DNA from: Antedon mediterranea
Lineage: Eukaryota > Echinodermata > Crinoidea > Comatulida > Antedonidae
Assembly (NCBI RefSeq): GCF_964355755.1
Contig: NC_092678.1
Coordinates: 23,294,365-23,354,364, forward strand
Direction: 5' to 3'
DNA length: 60,000 nt
Position numbers and translations under genes: made by a program. Positions 14,001-22,772 of the stretch are shown in pieces (the first letter of the stretch is position 1; every line of letters starts with the position of its first letter). The notes below the pieces were generated by a model. The model saw only the letters and a list, made by a program, of their open reading frames with translations. It did not search any database and was not told the DNA's origin.

Positions 14001-14403
14001 TTTTGTTCACTAGATAACCCCTTACTGTACTCGTCTTGAATGACTGGGTTCTTTAAAGTACACATATGGTGTACACTGGATATACGATTTATAGTCCTTA
14101 CCCTTCCACCACGAGAACTAGGAGCGAGTGTGCCTCGAGCCTATCATTAATTTTCCTTACTAAGATTTAGTTTAATGTTTAAGTTATAAGGCTCTGTTGT
14201 ATTTTTAGTTGCGTCCAACGCGGCTCTACAGCTCACTACTGTATGTCGGTCGGTTAATACTAACTTGAACACGGGACTGCAGCCATGTATATGGCCTTGT
14301 TTAAAGAAAATTCCAATACATGTTACTACACTACTACTGTACCTGCTCCCAATGTGAAACACACTGATGTAATTAAAAGTACTAGCACACACCGTCCATC
14401 CAT
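1889..14403 (-). CDS. L1-family neural cell adhesion molecule (L1CAM/NrCAM/neuroglian-like), 5' part of gene, partial at 3' end
   Basis: A cell-surface adhesion receptor of the L1 family, which mediates neuronal and axonal contacts. I spliced 18 coding exons on the minus strand: complement of 14343-14403, 13685-13826, 13115-13293, 12388-12693, 11972-12080, 10627-10799, 9873-10001, 9407-9544, 9010-9140, 8576-8720, 7737-8021, 6750-7120, 5638-5863, 5391-5506, 5122-5301, 4736-4852, 3863-4036 and 1889-2008. Edges may be off by one base, notably near 5122. The order is signal peptide (residues 1-20), Ig1 (21-127), Ig2 (128-229), Ig3 (230-323), Ig4 (324-412), Ig5 (413-504), Ig6 (505-599), then FN3-1 to FN3-4 (600-994) and half of FN3-5. 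Six Ig plus five FN3 is L1-type; contactins have four FN3 domains and a GPI anchor. The TGYSGEG linker after FN3-2 and the Ig4 motif SWLINGAEP also fit. Most introns between domains are phase 1. The transmembrane and ankyrin-binding parts are not in view. Confidence 0.93.
2449..2572. repeat. Minisatellite, unit about 21-22 bp
   Basis: About five imperfect copies of a gcctgggagaggctcacag unit. Confidence 0.8.
3021..3102. repeat. 25-bp tandem of a near-palindrome
   Basis: About three copies of tatcaaggcttgata separated by 10 variable bases. The core is a near-perfect inverted repeat. Confidence 0.7.
3863..4036 (-). CDS. L1-family gene: FN3-4, second half
   Basis: Encodes VDQNVENVSDYTYPPETKD, IIEGLTPETTYRVSIEGKNT and AGYGEQDLIEKQTRKSG, the L-T-P-x-T-x-Y core and end of an FN3 domain. 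Acceptor TTTCATAG, donor GGAG|GTAAT. Phase 1-1. Confidence 0.93.
4060..4440 (-). mobile_element. 3' end of a CR1-like non-LTR retrotransposon, degenerate
   Basis: Reading the minus strand gives DGEDVRTRGHSLN, then after a frame change FSRTNWIRNSFGRKAIILWN, SLSEDVVASRSTNQFKSGLE and a stop. The TRGHS and WNSL...FK motifs mark the C-terminal end of CR1/L2-type ORF2 proteins. The element ends in a short aaacaagtaaacaagt tail, as such elements often do. It is truncated upstream at an aata-run and carries a frameshift. It sits in the intron between the two FN3-4 exons. Confidence 0.75.
4433..4453. repeat. (AAAT)n microsatellite
   Basis: About five perfect aaat units at the 5' edge of the CR1 fragment. 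Confidence 0.8.
4736..4852 (-). CDS. L1-family gene: FN3-4, first half
   Basis: Encodes PGQPLDFEIVMLSKKMKLFW, then SPANKGGEADEYRVKVSS. It has the core tryptophan and the Y-x-V-x-V strand. Acceptor CCGTAG, donor TCAG|GTAAG. Phase 1-1. Confidence 0.91.
5036..5118 (-). mobile_element. tRNA-derived SINE relic
   Basis: The minus strand carries a perfect B box (GGTTCAACTCC, from 5061 to 5051) with tRNA-like sequence 5' of it (TAGCTGGGTGC). It is in an intron between FN3-3 and FN3-4 and cannot fold as a full tRNA. Confidence 0.5.
5122..5301 (-). CDS. L1-family gene: FN3-3, second half
   Basis: Encodes VYYTETIAQVSAFKSVECM to NDLKPSTDYELHVVVANSKQ and GPRSPTNRFSTPEA. The L-x-P-x-T-x-Y-x-x-x-V core is FN3. 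It continues the YYR|VYYT strand of the previous exon. Two cysteines (ECMTSPC) are unusual for FN3. One exon edge may be off by a base. Confidence 0.92.
5391..5506 (-). CDS. L1-family gene: FN3-3, first half
   Basis: Encodes PTVAPGNVEVNVTSPTSASV, then SFDPVTPESLQGKFKYYR. The AP-x-NV start and QG-x-x-x-YR strand fit FN3-3 of L1 proteins. The usual core tryptophan is a phenylalanine here (SVSFDP). Acceptor TTTTCTTAG, donor AGG|GTAGGT. Phase 1 in, phase 0 out. Confidence 0.92.
5638..5863 (-). CDS. L1-family gene: FN3-2, second half
   Basis: Encodes PMDVTQYGGEGFMYRVEYRN, EIRVTATNDEGDGPPSD and IVTGYSGEG. The last motif is a family signature linking FN3-2 to FN3-3. Acceptor CTTACAG, donor GGAA|GTATGT. 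Phase 0 in, phase 1 out. NET is a possible glycosylation site. Confidence 0.94.
5925..6135. repeat. Dispersed repeat sharing a block with 6535-6660
   Basis: A ccactgtcaccaattaggtgtg block here resembles ccactgtcgccataaggcgtg at 6600. Both follow a taaaacaata/acaaaatata-rich stretch, as expected of 3' ends of one retroelement family. Confidence 0.45.
6163..6263. mobile_element. CArG-box MITE, copy 2, left end lost
   Basis: Has tgcccaaatatggtagt, the tgacatca site, ccatatatgg and the right end tttgatagtggagacag. The left inverted end is missing. Confidence 0.8.
6266..6428. mobile_element. CArG-box MITE, copy 3
   Basis: Directly follows copy 2 in tandem. It carries two cccaaatatggtagtgata units and one ccatatatgg. 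Its ends are diverged (gtcttttctacactat ... agtgtagaagaggctt). Confidence 0.82.
6507..6660. repeat. (ATTTT)n run and adjoining dispersed repeat
   Basis: A pure tttta microsatellite at 6507-6530 is followed by the retroelement-like block shared with 5925-6135. Confidence 0.55.
6750..7120 (-). CDS. L1-family gene: FN3-1 and first half of FN3-2 in one exon
   Basis: Encodes VPSAPYDVEASKRGDAATR, the tryptophan strand ISWKRSNSKNS, ITEYIIEYNTTQEG, FFFRVSAINGVGRSAYGE, then the next domain start SPTVFPGNIVGQSDDETTMV and ISWD. An RGD tripeptide lies in the A-B region of FN3-1. NIT and NTT are possible N-glycosylation sites. Other FN3 domains here take two exons each, so this 371-bp exon looks like a fusion after intron loss. 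Acceptor TAATCTAG, donor GGGAC|GTAAGT; phase 1 in, phase 0 out. Confidence 0.93.
7469..7632. mobile_element. CArG-box MITE, copy 4
   Basis: Full-length copy: aagctctgtctacac at the left and tagtgtagacagag at the right, with tgatgtcatatcac in the middle. It lies about 100 bp from the Ig6 exon. Confidence 0.88.
7737..8021 (-). CDS. L1-family gene: Ig6, whole domain in one exon
   Basis: A phase 1-1 exon for a complete Ig domain: ATLQCSATKDARAEIVWSW with the first cysteine and tryptophans, then SDTGEYCCIASTTYDLAK with a doubled cysteine, and a further cysteine in KSCGTLTVQ. The extra pair of cysteines beyond the canonical two is noteworthy and could form a second disulfide. Acceptor TTTCTGCAG, donor CAAG|GTAAC. 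Confidence 0.93.
8236..8316 (-). mobile_element. tRNA-derived SINE relic
   Basis: The minus strand has an A-box match TGGCTTAGTGGC (8310 to 8299) and a perfect B box GGTTCAAGTCC (8268 to 8258) at tRNA-like spacing. Poor acceptor-stem pairing and the intronic position argue for a SINE rather than a working tRNA gene. Confidence 0.6.
8576..8720 (-). CDS. L1-family gene: Ig5, second half
   Basis: Encodes ITNNEKYTINEDGSLTINNV to EDEGAYTCKVSNKGAED, with the second cysteine in D-E-G-A-Y-T-C. Acceptor CCCATTAG, donor GGA|GTAAG. Phase 0 in, phase 1 out. Confidence 0.93.
8776..8915. mobile_element. CArG-box MITE, copy 5
   Basis: Short form with one cccaaatatggtagt unit, tgacatca and ccatatatgg between aagctctgtatacac and gtgtaaacagag. 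It sits in the intron that splits Ig5. Confidence 0.86.
9010..9140 (-). CDS. L1-family gene: Ig5, first half
   Basis: Encodes INAEIVDPPETDKP to SVTLQCGHIGRPFPDVTWEG, with the first cysteine, the G-x-P-x-P turn and the core tryptophan. Phase 1 in, phase 0 out at CCG|GTATGT. Confidence 0.92.
9407..9544 (-). CDS. L1-family gene: Ig4, second half
   Basis: Encodes QDSRRTINGNTVTL to DDNSVYQCVAENTHGK, with the second Ig cysteine. The join with the previous exon makes a proline codon (NGAEPPQDSRR). Acceptor TATTAG, donor AATG|GTAAGG, phase 1-1. Confidence 0.93.
9572..9859. mobile_element. CArG-box MITE, copy 6, split by an insertion
   Basis: The left part (gatgatgtcatagcattacc ... ccacatatgggcaa) and right part (tttgttgtcatataaagttt ... 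gtgtggacagagcttt) are separated by about 180 bp of unrelated sequence (9631-9809). The insert starts with aattcaattcaa. The right end lies 16 bp from the Ig4 exon donor. Confidence 0.72.
9873..10001 (-). CDS. L1-family gene: Ig4, first half
   Basis: Encodes SPTWVSEPADVGIAPGE, then TITCEATGIPQPAISWLING. The W-x-x-x-P start, the APGE turn and the W-x-x-NG strand are typical of L1-family Ig4. The donor is CCAC|GTAAG, only about 16 bases from the edge of a MITE. Phase 1-1. Confidence 0.94.
10002..10626. other. Intron between Ig3 and Ig4, nothing recognised
   Basis: Positions 10080-10500 are of more even composition than the flanks and may be an old repeat. No domain, tRNA or MITE signature was seen. 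Confidence 0.35.
10627..10799 (-). CDS. L1-family gene: Ig3, second half
   Basis: Encodes PTPEIQWEFDPNERF to EDAGNYQCYGISDDYD, with the core tryptophan and the second cysteine in the D-x-G-x-Y-x-C motif. The acceptor is a T-run followed by TTTAG and the donor is GTATTG. Phase 2 in, phase 1 out. Confidence 0.93.
11199..11967. repeat. 16-bp minisatellite (tattaataagtatgag)n, about 770 bp
   Basis: Dozens of imperfect copies of tattaataagtatgag fill the intron that splits Ig3. Variants include aagtattaag insertions and aaataag units, so blocks of several units seem to have been duplicated. The array reaches to within about 5-8 bases of the splice donor of the 11972-12080 exon. Confidence 0.95.
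11972..12080 (-). CDS. L1-family gene: Ig3, first half
   Basis: Encodes TPTGPRNPEWQPADQE to MSTKCIAVG, with the first Ig cysteine; phase 1 in, phase 2 out. The join to the next exon yields CIAVGYPTPEIQW, the typical L1-family Ig3 signature. Its donor GTAAGT is followed within a few bases by a long 16-bp minisatellite. Confidence 0.92.
12179..12343. mobile_element. CArG-box MITE, copy 7
   Basis: Full-length, with aagctctgtcaacactat and aatagtgtagacagagcttt ends and a central tgatgtcatata. Confidence 0.88.
12388..12693 (-). CDS. L1-family gene: Ig2, whole domain in one exon
   Basis: A symmetrical phase 1-1 exon coding a complete Ig domain: QLECNPPKSFPKLKIVW with the first cysteine and core tryptophan, and DKGFFVCQVNNE with the second cysteine. 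The acceptor is TTTCTAG and the donor GAGG|GTAAG. Unlike Ig1, Ig3, Ig4 and Ig5 there is no internal intron. Confidence 0.92.
12762..13031. repeat. Tandem duplication, unit about 135 bp
   Basis: Both copies contain atatatacagtaatt, attttcctctttttctttga and ttttatacagaaattgacaa. They lie in the Ig1-Ig2 intron and have diverged by point changes and an aat-run. Confidence 0.85.
13115..13293 (-). CDS. L1-family gene: Ig1, second half
   Basis: Joins in phase 2 to give GIPEPIFVWTKNGSS, the conserved tryptophan strand of Ig1. It then runs to VNGLYQCNATSSRG, with the second Ig cysteine and an NAT glycosylation motif. The donor is GCAT|GTAAG and the acceptor CTACAG. Phase 1 out. Confidence 0.9.
13450..13618. 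mobile_element. CArG-box MITE, copy 8
   Basis: Full-length copy with slightly diverged ends (aagctgtctatactac ... gtgtagtcaaagctt), ccatatatgg and ccatatttgg. Located in the intron that splits Ig1. Confidence 0.87.
13685..13826 (-). CDS. L1-family gene: Ig1, first half
   Basis: Flanked by TTTGTAG and GTGAGC. It encodes ISPPSITGLWHGG and continues to RFKCNASGIPEP, which holds the first Ig cysteine. Phase 1 in, phase 2 out. Vertebrate L1 proteins have a comparable PP-x-I-T start to Ig1. An extra stretch around GGMSDNYGNQPLGEY makes the A-B region longer than I expect for the family. NAS is a possible N-glycosylation site. Confidence 0.88.
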
Positions 14404-14441
14404 CTTTACAGGACAGATCACCTGACAAAACACACTAAATC
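14343..14441 (-). CDS. L1-family gene: start-codon and signal-peptide exon
   Basis: The ATG at 14403 has a strong Kozak context (AAGATGG, A at -3 and G at +4). It opens MDGRCVLVLLITSVCFTLGA, a classic signal peptide with a charged start, a hydrophobic core and a small-residue end. The exon closes at CAG|GTACAG in phase 1, and joining to the next exon gives LGA-D-ISPPSITG, so cleavage after LGA would release the Ig1 start. Bases 14404-14441 are 5' UTR if the acceptor is TTTTTCAG just upstream. A second possible acceptor (TTTTGTCAG) would put the exon edge at 14421. An overlapping 93-residue open frame here is in a different frame and is not the gene. Confidence 0.85.
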
Positions 14442-17400
14442 CTGAAAAACACAAATGATAATCGACTTTATTATGTATCTAAAATTAGTTAATTGTAAAA
14501 GTATTAGTAAATGCAATTTATAAAATTATTCAGAAAATTTACTCATTATTACTTAATTTACTGATTTTTTATCCATTGACATGACTCCCAATTGTGATGT
14601 ACTTTACTATGATATTGAAATTGCATTTTATCTTTAATAACACCAAACTAATCGAAAATGCAAAATCCATATTCAAGCCAGCAAATAAATTATGAAAGAA
14701 CATTATCATATCATTTATTTTTTATTAATAGAAATGCATACATAATGCAACCAAGACAATTAACAGAAATATTGAACAAATTATATATAAACAAGATTAT
14801 TATGATAATTTCCGTTATAAACTATAGTACAGTTAATACTGTAAAACATAAATAATTTACTATAGGTAATATTTAGAAATAGAAAAGATGATGGTAATAC
14901 AGTCTATCTCCATTTAACAATCTTGGTACCCAAAAAGATGTCTGCTGAACAGGGGTGACCCCAGAATAGGAGATGTTAATACAGTAAGTGGGTGGACACT
15001 ACTGCAAAGCCTTGTCTATACTATCAAATTTCATGTGACACAAAATGTGATATGCCCATGTATGGACATGATGATGTCATATCACTACCATCTTTGGGCA
15101 TATCACTAACATTATTTGGGCACATCACACTTTTTTGTCAAATTTTAAGTTTATAGCTTAGACTTCTTCATGATAAATGACAGGCATCTTGGTAGTCTTT
15201 GCCGCATGAAATACTCTATTAGCCATTCTTGGTGTTATGCAATCATACAGTCAAATAATATTTATTTTTTTTAATTAGAAAAATAATAAAATTCTTTTGA
15301 ATTCTGTAAAATTTAACAAGTTAGGACAGAATTTCTTGATGGTTAGTTTGAAATTTGAAGGGGTTTTCTGTATGATATGATAAGAACTGACTAACTACAA
15401 GTGCTAATATTAATATCAGTCATCTCTCAACTTGTAAGTAACCATACAGTGTACATGCTTGATTAGCAGTGATCAATTACCCACGGTAACCGATAGTCGA
15501 ATATTGATACAAATTTGCGTGTGGCTTCGATTTGCTTGGATGACCTCAAGGGTGTCAATTTCACGCTTTTCGTTTGATGCCGAATCTAGCCCAATTAAAT
15601 TACACCGGTATATTACGTAATGTACACTTTGGATGAAAACTGATGGTAGTAGAATTCAACACATTTAGAAAGAATAGGTCATAATAGATGAAAAGGGATA
15701 GTGTTTAATATCAACAATATTTTATTATATTTCAATCATTTTTACTTTTTAATTTTAGAGTTGTGACTAACGACTTTTAACTCCACTCCCTAAACCTCAA
15801 ATGAGACTTTTTTGATACACGATCGATAAATGATTACCGTAAATACTTTATCCATCCTATAATTGGCAAGTATTTGCTCACTGTTGGATGTGTATGATAT
15901 AAAAAAATATTACTAAAAACAGTGAATGTACGGTAATCGCTCAATAAATGAAAGTAGCTTTTTGGGGTAAAATCTTGCATCAGAGACAACTTGAACTAAG
16001 GACTTTCTCACTGTGAATACCTTGATTGACGTTCAGACTCAATACTATTACACAAAAAAATGTAGTTCAAAATAATACTTTTATTAGGCTAATACGTCAT
16101 GCTGCACACTGTTACCTCAAACATTTATTTAATAGGTATTCACATTTATTTTAATAGGTATTCTCATTTATTTATTCTCACTGTACAAATCTTATTATAA
16201 TCATCAAATATTATTACACATTATTAAGTCCTTAATGGCCCATTAATGTCCATTGAGAGTTCCTATTCACAATTATTCTAATGAAATATAATAATATAAT
16301 TTGATATGCATAACTATTAGGAAATATAATGTCTGTAGTGTAATTATATTCTACTAAATCCAGATTGACATTCACAATTGCTGAAAGATTTCTCATATTA
16401 GAAAAATTGACTTTTAACGGGACTATTAAAAAACAACTCAGAAAAACAAGTCTACGAAAAAACGAAAATAGAGCACGAAAATTATCTGGATTTGCATGTA
16501 CCTGTACATGGTGGACTTTTAAAAAAAACTGTTGAACTTTGGATAAATCTGGAGAAAAATACTAGCGAAAAAACAACCCATAAACACAAGCGTGTGTGCT
16601 CGTGTGATTTTCTAGAAAGAAGATGATTTTACGATATTCTGTCACTGACTAACATGTATAGGATTAAGGAGGCAAATTGGACAAATTGGGATATTAAAGT
16701 TCTGGCATCTGACATGTTTACAACAAGGTCAGGCCCTTCTACAGGACTCTACTGACCTACTTGTGTTTGTATATTTGCCTAGGCCTACCACTATACTACT
16801 GTATATACGGTAGGTTAATATATATTTAATACATTGGGAAACACTCTACAACACAGGATGTTTTTGAGTAGAACCCTTGTTATGAGACACTTTCAGCACC
16901 GAACCAATTGTCTCCTTAAATACTAGGAATGTCCCTGGAATAGGAGTTAGCAATTGATATGATAGTGTTTAAACATTATATTGCCCCTTGTTTCACAGGA
17001 AAGGGCCCTTAGTGTCCATGAATATTAGTGTATACACAATATAGGGATTCTACTGGGGTGGTTAGCATAAGACAGAGCATCCCCTGACATACAGTAGTCT
17101 GGAACCTGGGAACAAATAAAAACTTCACCATTCAACTCTTCAGGTTGCCCCAGTTTAAACCACATTACAATCCATATATTTTATATGGTAATTGTTATGT
17201 AAATACAGTAAAAAAAACACTATCACTTTGTATTGTGAATACCTAAATTTAAATGTTGTTTTATCCGTTATAAACTTTTGTTGTTTTTCTGAAAAATGTA
17301 AAAACACCCGCTACCAAATAACAAGCAATATGGAAGTTACTAGTGAATCACAAACAATGCAACATACAGATGCAAATAATTACTAATATTCACTTTTAAA

Positions 17401-18600
17401 TCAGGAACATCCGTTATAAATCGTCTTCCTTACAATAACACATTTTAATATCAACAATTACAGTAGCATAATATTAAAAGCATGGAATCTATTTGGAGAC
17501 AAGAAATTCAAAAAGATATGAAGGAAAATTATGAAAAAAAAAGAAGAACAAAAAGGAAGAAAAAAAGGAAAAAAAAAACCAGATATATGGGAAAATGGAA
17601 GTGGGCCAATGAATGTTTTATGATTATGGACATTTCGCCAGAAAATCACAAATGATGCGTCGATGTGCCAACAAATGGATACATTTTGACATCTGTGACA
17701 GGTTGATTCCTTGAAACATAGTCAAACAATTCCAGAAAGATCAGGGTAAACTTTAACTAATCAAATTTAAACCGTTCTGATATTGTGCAATACACGAGTG
17801 ACACTAATATCTTAAAGCCAAACACAATTTAGCAAAACTGAAAAAAAAATTACTGTGAATAATTTCAGCATAGTTTACAAATCTAGGGAAACATCCCAAG
17901 ACGCCCACGACTACAACAAGCCATGATTGACGCAAGTCAAGTTTAAAGAGAAAAACAAAAATCACATAAAATATTACGATGTAATAATTATTGTGTGTGT
18001 GTTATTCTTATAGGTATAATTACAATAGCAATTTTAAATCCAGATTTCCTCTAAGAAACATCAAAATGCCACTGCCTGCTATCACACTCATACAGCGCTG
18101 TTTAAGTTAACACCTTTAAATGGCAACCCGTTCGTTCCCTTAAGAAGCCAATCGCATCATCATCATTATTATTATTACGCCGCTGTTGTTTCTCAATGCT
18201 TTACATCTTTAAGTACATATTGACGTCTGTTCTTGAGACATTCTTGAGAAATTTCTTAAGGCTAATTACCAGCGAGAATGTGTGATTTCATCAACATGCA
18301 TAATTTTTGTAGGAAACATTACAGATTTACATTTATATTGTTTCTTAAGTACTTTGATGCAAATTTTGTAATAAAAGTCTTGACAATGTGAATATCAAGA
18401 TAAGGAAAGAGGAGATTATTTCCATATTATAATCTCATCTTTGGATTAAATACTGTATTTTCAACCTTTTAACTTATATCTGAAATGTGTTAATCTGGAG
18501 ATGGTAGCTAGCATAACCCTGACAGTGTTATATAACACTCTAGAGTTTGTGTGACTATGGGAATGGTGTGACTATGGGAATGGTGCGACACTGACTTGCG
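14442..18600. other. Upstream region of the L1-family gene, largely featureless
   Basis: AT-rich sequence presumed to be 5' UTR intron or flank. It contains one MITE (15005-15166) and less AT-biased patches at about 15480-15620 and 18110-18300 that could be regulatory. A degenerate B-box-like SINE trace lies near 15985. No coding exon recognised. Confidence 0.4.
15005..15166. mobile_element. CArG-box MITE, copy 9
   Basis: Left end aagccttgtctatactatc, centre tgatgtcatatcac, and a degraded right end (tttatagcttagac). Confidence 0.85.
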
Positions 18601-18734
18601 AGCTCGAATGAGTGGCCGAGCGGATAATCTAGCTCATGTTCACCAACTACATCTTTTGAGATGAGTAGGGGGTTACCACGGTGTACAGTACTAGTACACA
18701 CAGCCACAGTATAAATAATTAATAATAAAACAAG

Positions 18735-18805
18735 TATAACCTAGACTCTGGGTGACTGTGACCTGTGACCTAGATCTGTGACCTAGACTCTGGGTGACTG
18801 TGATT
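18735..18805. repeat. Short imperfect tandem (ctctgggtgactgtgacct)
   Basis: Two copies of cctagactctgggtgactgt separated by gacctgtgacctagatctgt. Confidence 0.7.
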
Positions 18806-19782
18806 CTTGGATTGTGACTGCGACTGACTAATGTGAAACTTGATGCTAATACTGTGAGTCTGGGGCTTGTGTGACAGACTGGTGCATACAGCATCACAGG
18901 AAATAATTACTTACAATATGAGACTGAGAGGCTTTACAGTATCGCATTATATCCTATTTAGATAGTGTTCATACTGTACATAAGAGCAATGAACAAACAG
19001 TTACTTACACCTCAAGGTCTATTAGCGCAAGTGCTTTATAGATGAATGCGAGATATATATTAATTTATAAAAAGATATTTCTGGAATGTTATATTATATC
19101 TCAAATCAATCATAGAAATTAAAGTGGAATTGAAAGATTAATGTGTATGACATTCTCAACATTTGTACATACCACTCAATCTATTATAAGCACTCACTAA
19201 ATTCCACAACAATCATCTTAAAATTAGCCCAACCATTTTAAAAACTAATTTTCCCCAAAAAAATATTACCTAGGATTTTGTAAAGTAAGGTTAATGGCAA
19301 AAAAAGACATGGCAGTTTAATGAATTGTACATAAAGTGAAAAGAAAACATTAATTATGCTCAGTCTTACTAAACTAGTCCTACAATCAAGTCACACTTGT
19401 TCCAGGAGTCAGTACAATAGTAGCCCATATTCATGCACCGAGAATCGTACTAGAATTAGAAATTGACATCTAGGTGTATTTGTACCATTGTGAAGCATCA
19501 TTGCGGAATTAACGCCGTCAAAAAACACCCTACCTGTCAAAACCTTTCATTACTATGTTCAAAATAAACAATAGGATCAACACCATACACTAGCCAAAAT
19601 CTAAAATAAACACCCACTATATATAACACCTAGTGAACCGCAATAAAGTTGTTACAGTAATGTCCTAATAACGCTATTACATGGCATTGCATTATACAAT
19701 ACTGTGACAATATAACCTTTTGTGGTTAACATCATGTTAAATTTCTTTGTCGGATTACTGTGTCAAGTCTTGTTAAAGGTTA

Positions 19783-19957
19783 ACCACGATAGGCCAACTA
19801 AAAGAAGGAAAGGCTTGTTATGTTGTTCGATTTATATAGCGCTTATACAATCAAAAGATTGCCCCAAAGCGCTGTGATGTACAACATTTAAAAAATTGAA
19901 AAAATACATAGCAAAGTTTAAACCATGATAGGCCAACAAAAAAAGAAAAGGCTGGAT
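19783..19957. repeat. Dispersed 'atatagcgctt' repeat flanked by direct repeats
   Basis: A tttatatagcgcttatacaa ... ccccaaagcgctgtgatgta module (19829-19880) lies between two copies of aaccacgataggccaac and a purine-rich tail. The module's ends are mutually complementary at agcgct. Confidence 0.55.
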
Positions 19958-20097
19958 GTACAGTAGGCCTACAAGATTTTTAAAATAGAAAAATATATAG
20001 TATAGTATATAGTAATATGTGTTTATTTGTAAAATTGGCAGAAATTGCATTTCTGACAAAACAATTGTTGGCTAAATTCTGATAAAATTCTGATATT

Positions 20098-20190
20098 AGA
20101 ACTTGGATTTGAACCCACACCCTGGAAATGATAACTAACAAATATTTCAAAAACTAAAATTACAAACCAATATACCACCTGCCACTAGAA
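20098..20190 (-). mobile_element. tRNA-derived SINE relic
   Basis: The minus strand has a perfect B box GGTTCAAATCC (20115 to 20105). The A-box region (TGGCAGGTGG) is weak and too far away. Confidence 0.4.
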
Positions 20191-20199
20191 TCAACTTTA

Positions 20200-22600
20200 C
20201 AGTATAACATGATAACATAATATATGATGTAAAAACATTGAATATACATTAAGATCGTATTATGATTACCATGGTAACGGGCAATCGCTGGAAGCTATTG
20301 ATTCCGCGCTCAGATTCCAAACTGAGCATATCCTTTGAAGTTTATATAAATTCAAATTAAATGCAGATACAACATGGCTGCCATATTATATAAGATTTTC
20401 TTTTTCTTGTTTTATCATATTAAAAAAACGATTTTATCTAATGTTTCTAAAAATCAGTATCTATAATATAATTTCAAGTAGTTAGTTTAATCAGGGAAAA
20501 TAATAAAATTATAAAAATAATTTAATCTTAATCTTTCCTTTCTTGTTTAGTGTTTAGCTCATCTAATTATAATAACAATAAATCTTTCAATTTGAATATT
20601 TAATTGCTTATAATTCCCTTGTTTAAACACAACAGCCAATTAGTGTTATCATAAATTACTGTTATAATATTTTTATTAATTATGATTATAAATCATCTTA
20701 ACAATTATACGGTCTCAAATATCAAAGATTGCTAAATAGCATTTTAAAACAATTCTACAAGAACTATTAACTTCATTCAGGGAATTCTTGTACAGTATCT
20801 GTTTTTAATGATATTAAGGTAATTTTTTATCTTTGGACCTTAACAAAAGTTGGATTTTAGGAAATCTTTCGGTTTTCAGATAGTCACATATTGTAAAAAT
20901 TCAACTGTATTACTATTACCTTGATAAATACCGGTAATCTCTATTTCTCAAAACAAACTATGTCCCGTTACGAATTTAAACTTTACACAACTGATTCTTT
21001 ATGAATGTCGTGTGATGGACAGTTTACGGGGCGATGTGTTAGCTGTTTAGTTTTATCATGGCAGTCTGCTCAGTAGGTGATTGTAATGTAAGACCGACTT
21101 CTTTTGTTAACCTACTGAGTGACTTGACTTACTAATAATAATTTGTGATAAATGCTGTTGTTTTAGGTTTTGGGTCAGTATTAATTCTGAATAAAACTTG
21201 CACTCAAATATTTAGGTAATCACATATTTTAACTGAAGTATTGTTATATTTTTAAAATGTTTTCTTTTAAAGTTTAAGTTCAATCATTTTAATTTATTTA
21301 TTTAAGTCACAAATGCACTAAGAAAACAGAGACAAAGCAATTTGATTTAACTACAAAAAATAAATCATTACCATATCTATACTTATTAATTAATTCATTA
21401 ATTAATACTTTTTCATCATGATTTTATTTACACCTGCATCCCAAATATGATACAGTGTACCGGTACTGGATTGACCTGTGTACTGTCAACTCTTCCAATA
21501 CCAAACTCTCTGAAAACCGGAATATCTTTCCAAATTAGACTATTTTTTAAGGTACGAAAGATCCCTATATCATTTTTAGCATTAGAAACACATCCTGAAT
21601 ACTGTACAAAGCTTTATGGAAAAAAAACCAGACATATTAGGCCAGCCCAAAGGTGTCCGGTATTGCGAGAGTTAAATGTACTTCGTTAATTTTACGTTAA
21701 AATACAGTATATCTACAAATTAATGGTTGGACTTGGGCTATCCCCGATTGAGTTTGAATCTGTATCGATATAGTATATAATATTTTATATATTTAATAGG
21801 ACAAAAACAAAAGTAACCTCTCAATACAAGATATGATATGACACACAAGCAGGTGTACATCAGCATTGATTGTTTTTAAATAATAAACCATGGTGTTAAA
21901 TCTACCTACACAAACCTAGTCAATCAAGCTGCCACGCTTACAACAACAATTAACTAGATTTATCATGTCCTTTACGCAACATTTTGTCGCGCTTTGTCTC
22001 CCTCGACACACCAACATAAATGCCAAGTTCGTCCGCTCATACAGTACTAGCCGTAAATAAACATGTCTTAATTCATCGAGAAAAAAAAACATGTTTGCTT
22101 TTCTAATTACAAATATTCCTCGTTTTTAACGAGTATAAGAAATTGATTTTAATTTGGAAAAGAAAGTTCAAGAAATTCTTCGTAAGATTTTCAAAATATT
22201 TATTGCTAATTTCATCAAGAAAGTAGAGCAATTTAAAATATCTGGGTCAACGACATTTGGCAACGGTAAATCCTAAAAGACGTAGGCAGAGGAAAACGGA
22301 AAAAATTTAAACAAATTTCCAACATATTTTTGAAAATCTGTTGAGGAATTATTTGTAATGAATAACAATTTGCGGTGATTATTCAAATCTATTGACAAGG
22401 TTTTCTACAATTATCCACTTCTATTTTGCAATTCAAAAAAAAATTGTTTTTAGGATATTAGACATTTTCGGTTCAGTATTTTGTAGTTCACATATATGGT
22501 GACACTCATAGGGGCTTATCAATCAAGCCGCTCATTTGAATAGGGATTGTGACGAATGATAATAAGGATAATATCCCAGCTGCATCCATTGGCAATGGAA
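20200..22600. other. Non-coding AT-rich stretch
   Basis: No exon, MITE or array recognised. A 10-bp inverted repeat (ctcagtaggt / acctactgag) lies at about 21069-21120 with a loop of about 32 bases. Confidence 0.35.
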
Positions 22601-22619
22601 TGTGCTGCCAAATAATCAC

Positions 22620-22772
22620 AACATTACACCTGGAAAGAAAAGTGAAGAGACAAAGAGGATAGGGTGCCATTAGTTGCCTAGGGACACGAAACAATGTTAC
22701 CATGCCTGGAAGGAGAAGCACAAGAAACAAAGAGGATAGGGTGCCCTCAGTCAATTGCCTAGGGACATGAAT
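22620..22772. repeat. Tandem duplication, unit about 75 bp
   Basis: Two copies share acaaagaggatagggtgcc and ttgcctagggaca. Confidence 0.75.

Noticed and set aside
14147-14428. 93-codon minus-strand open frame overlapping the gene start
   Set aside because: It is in a different frame from the signal peptide and has no recognisable domain; the shorter frame from ATG 14403 splices correctly.
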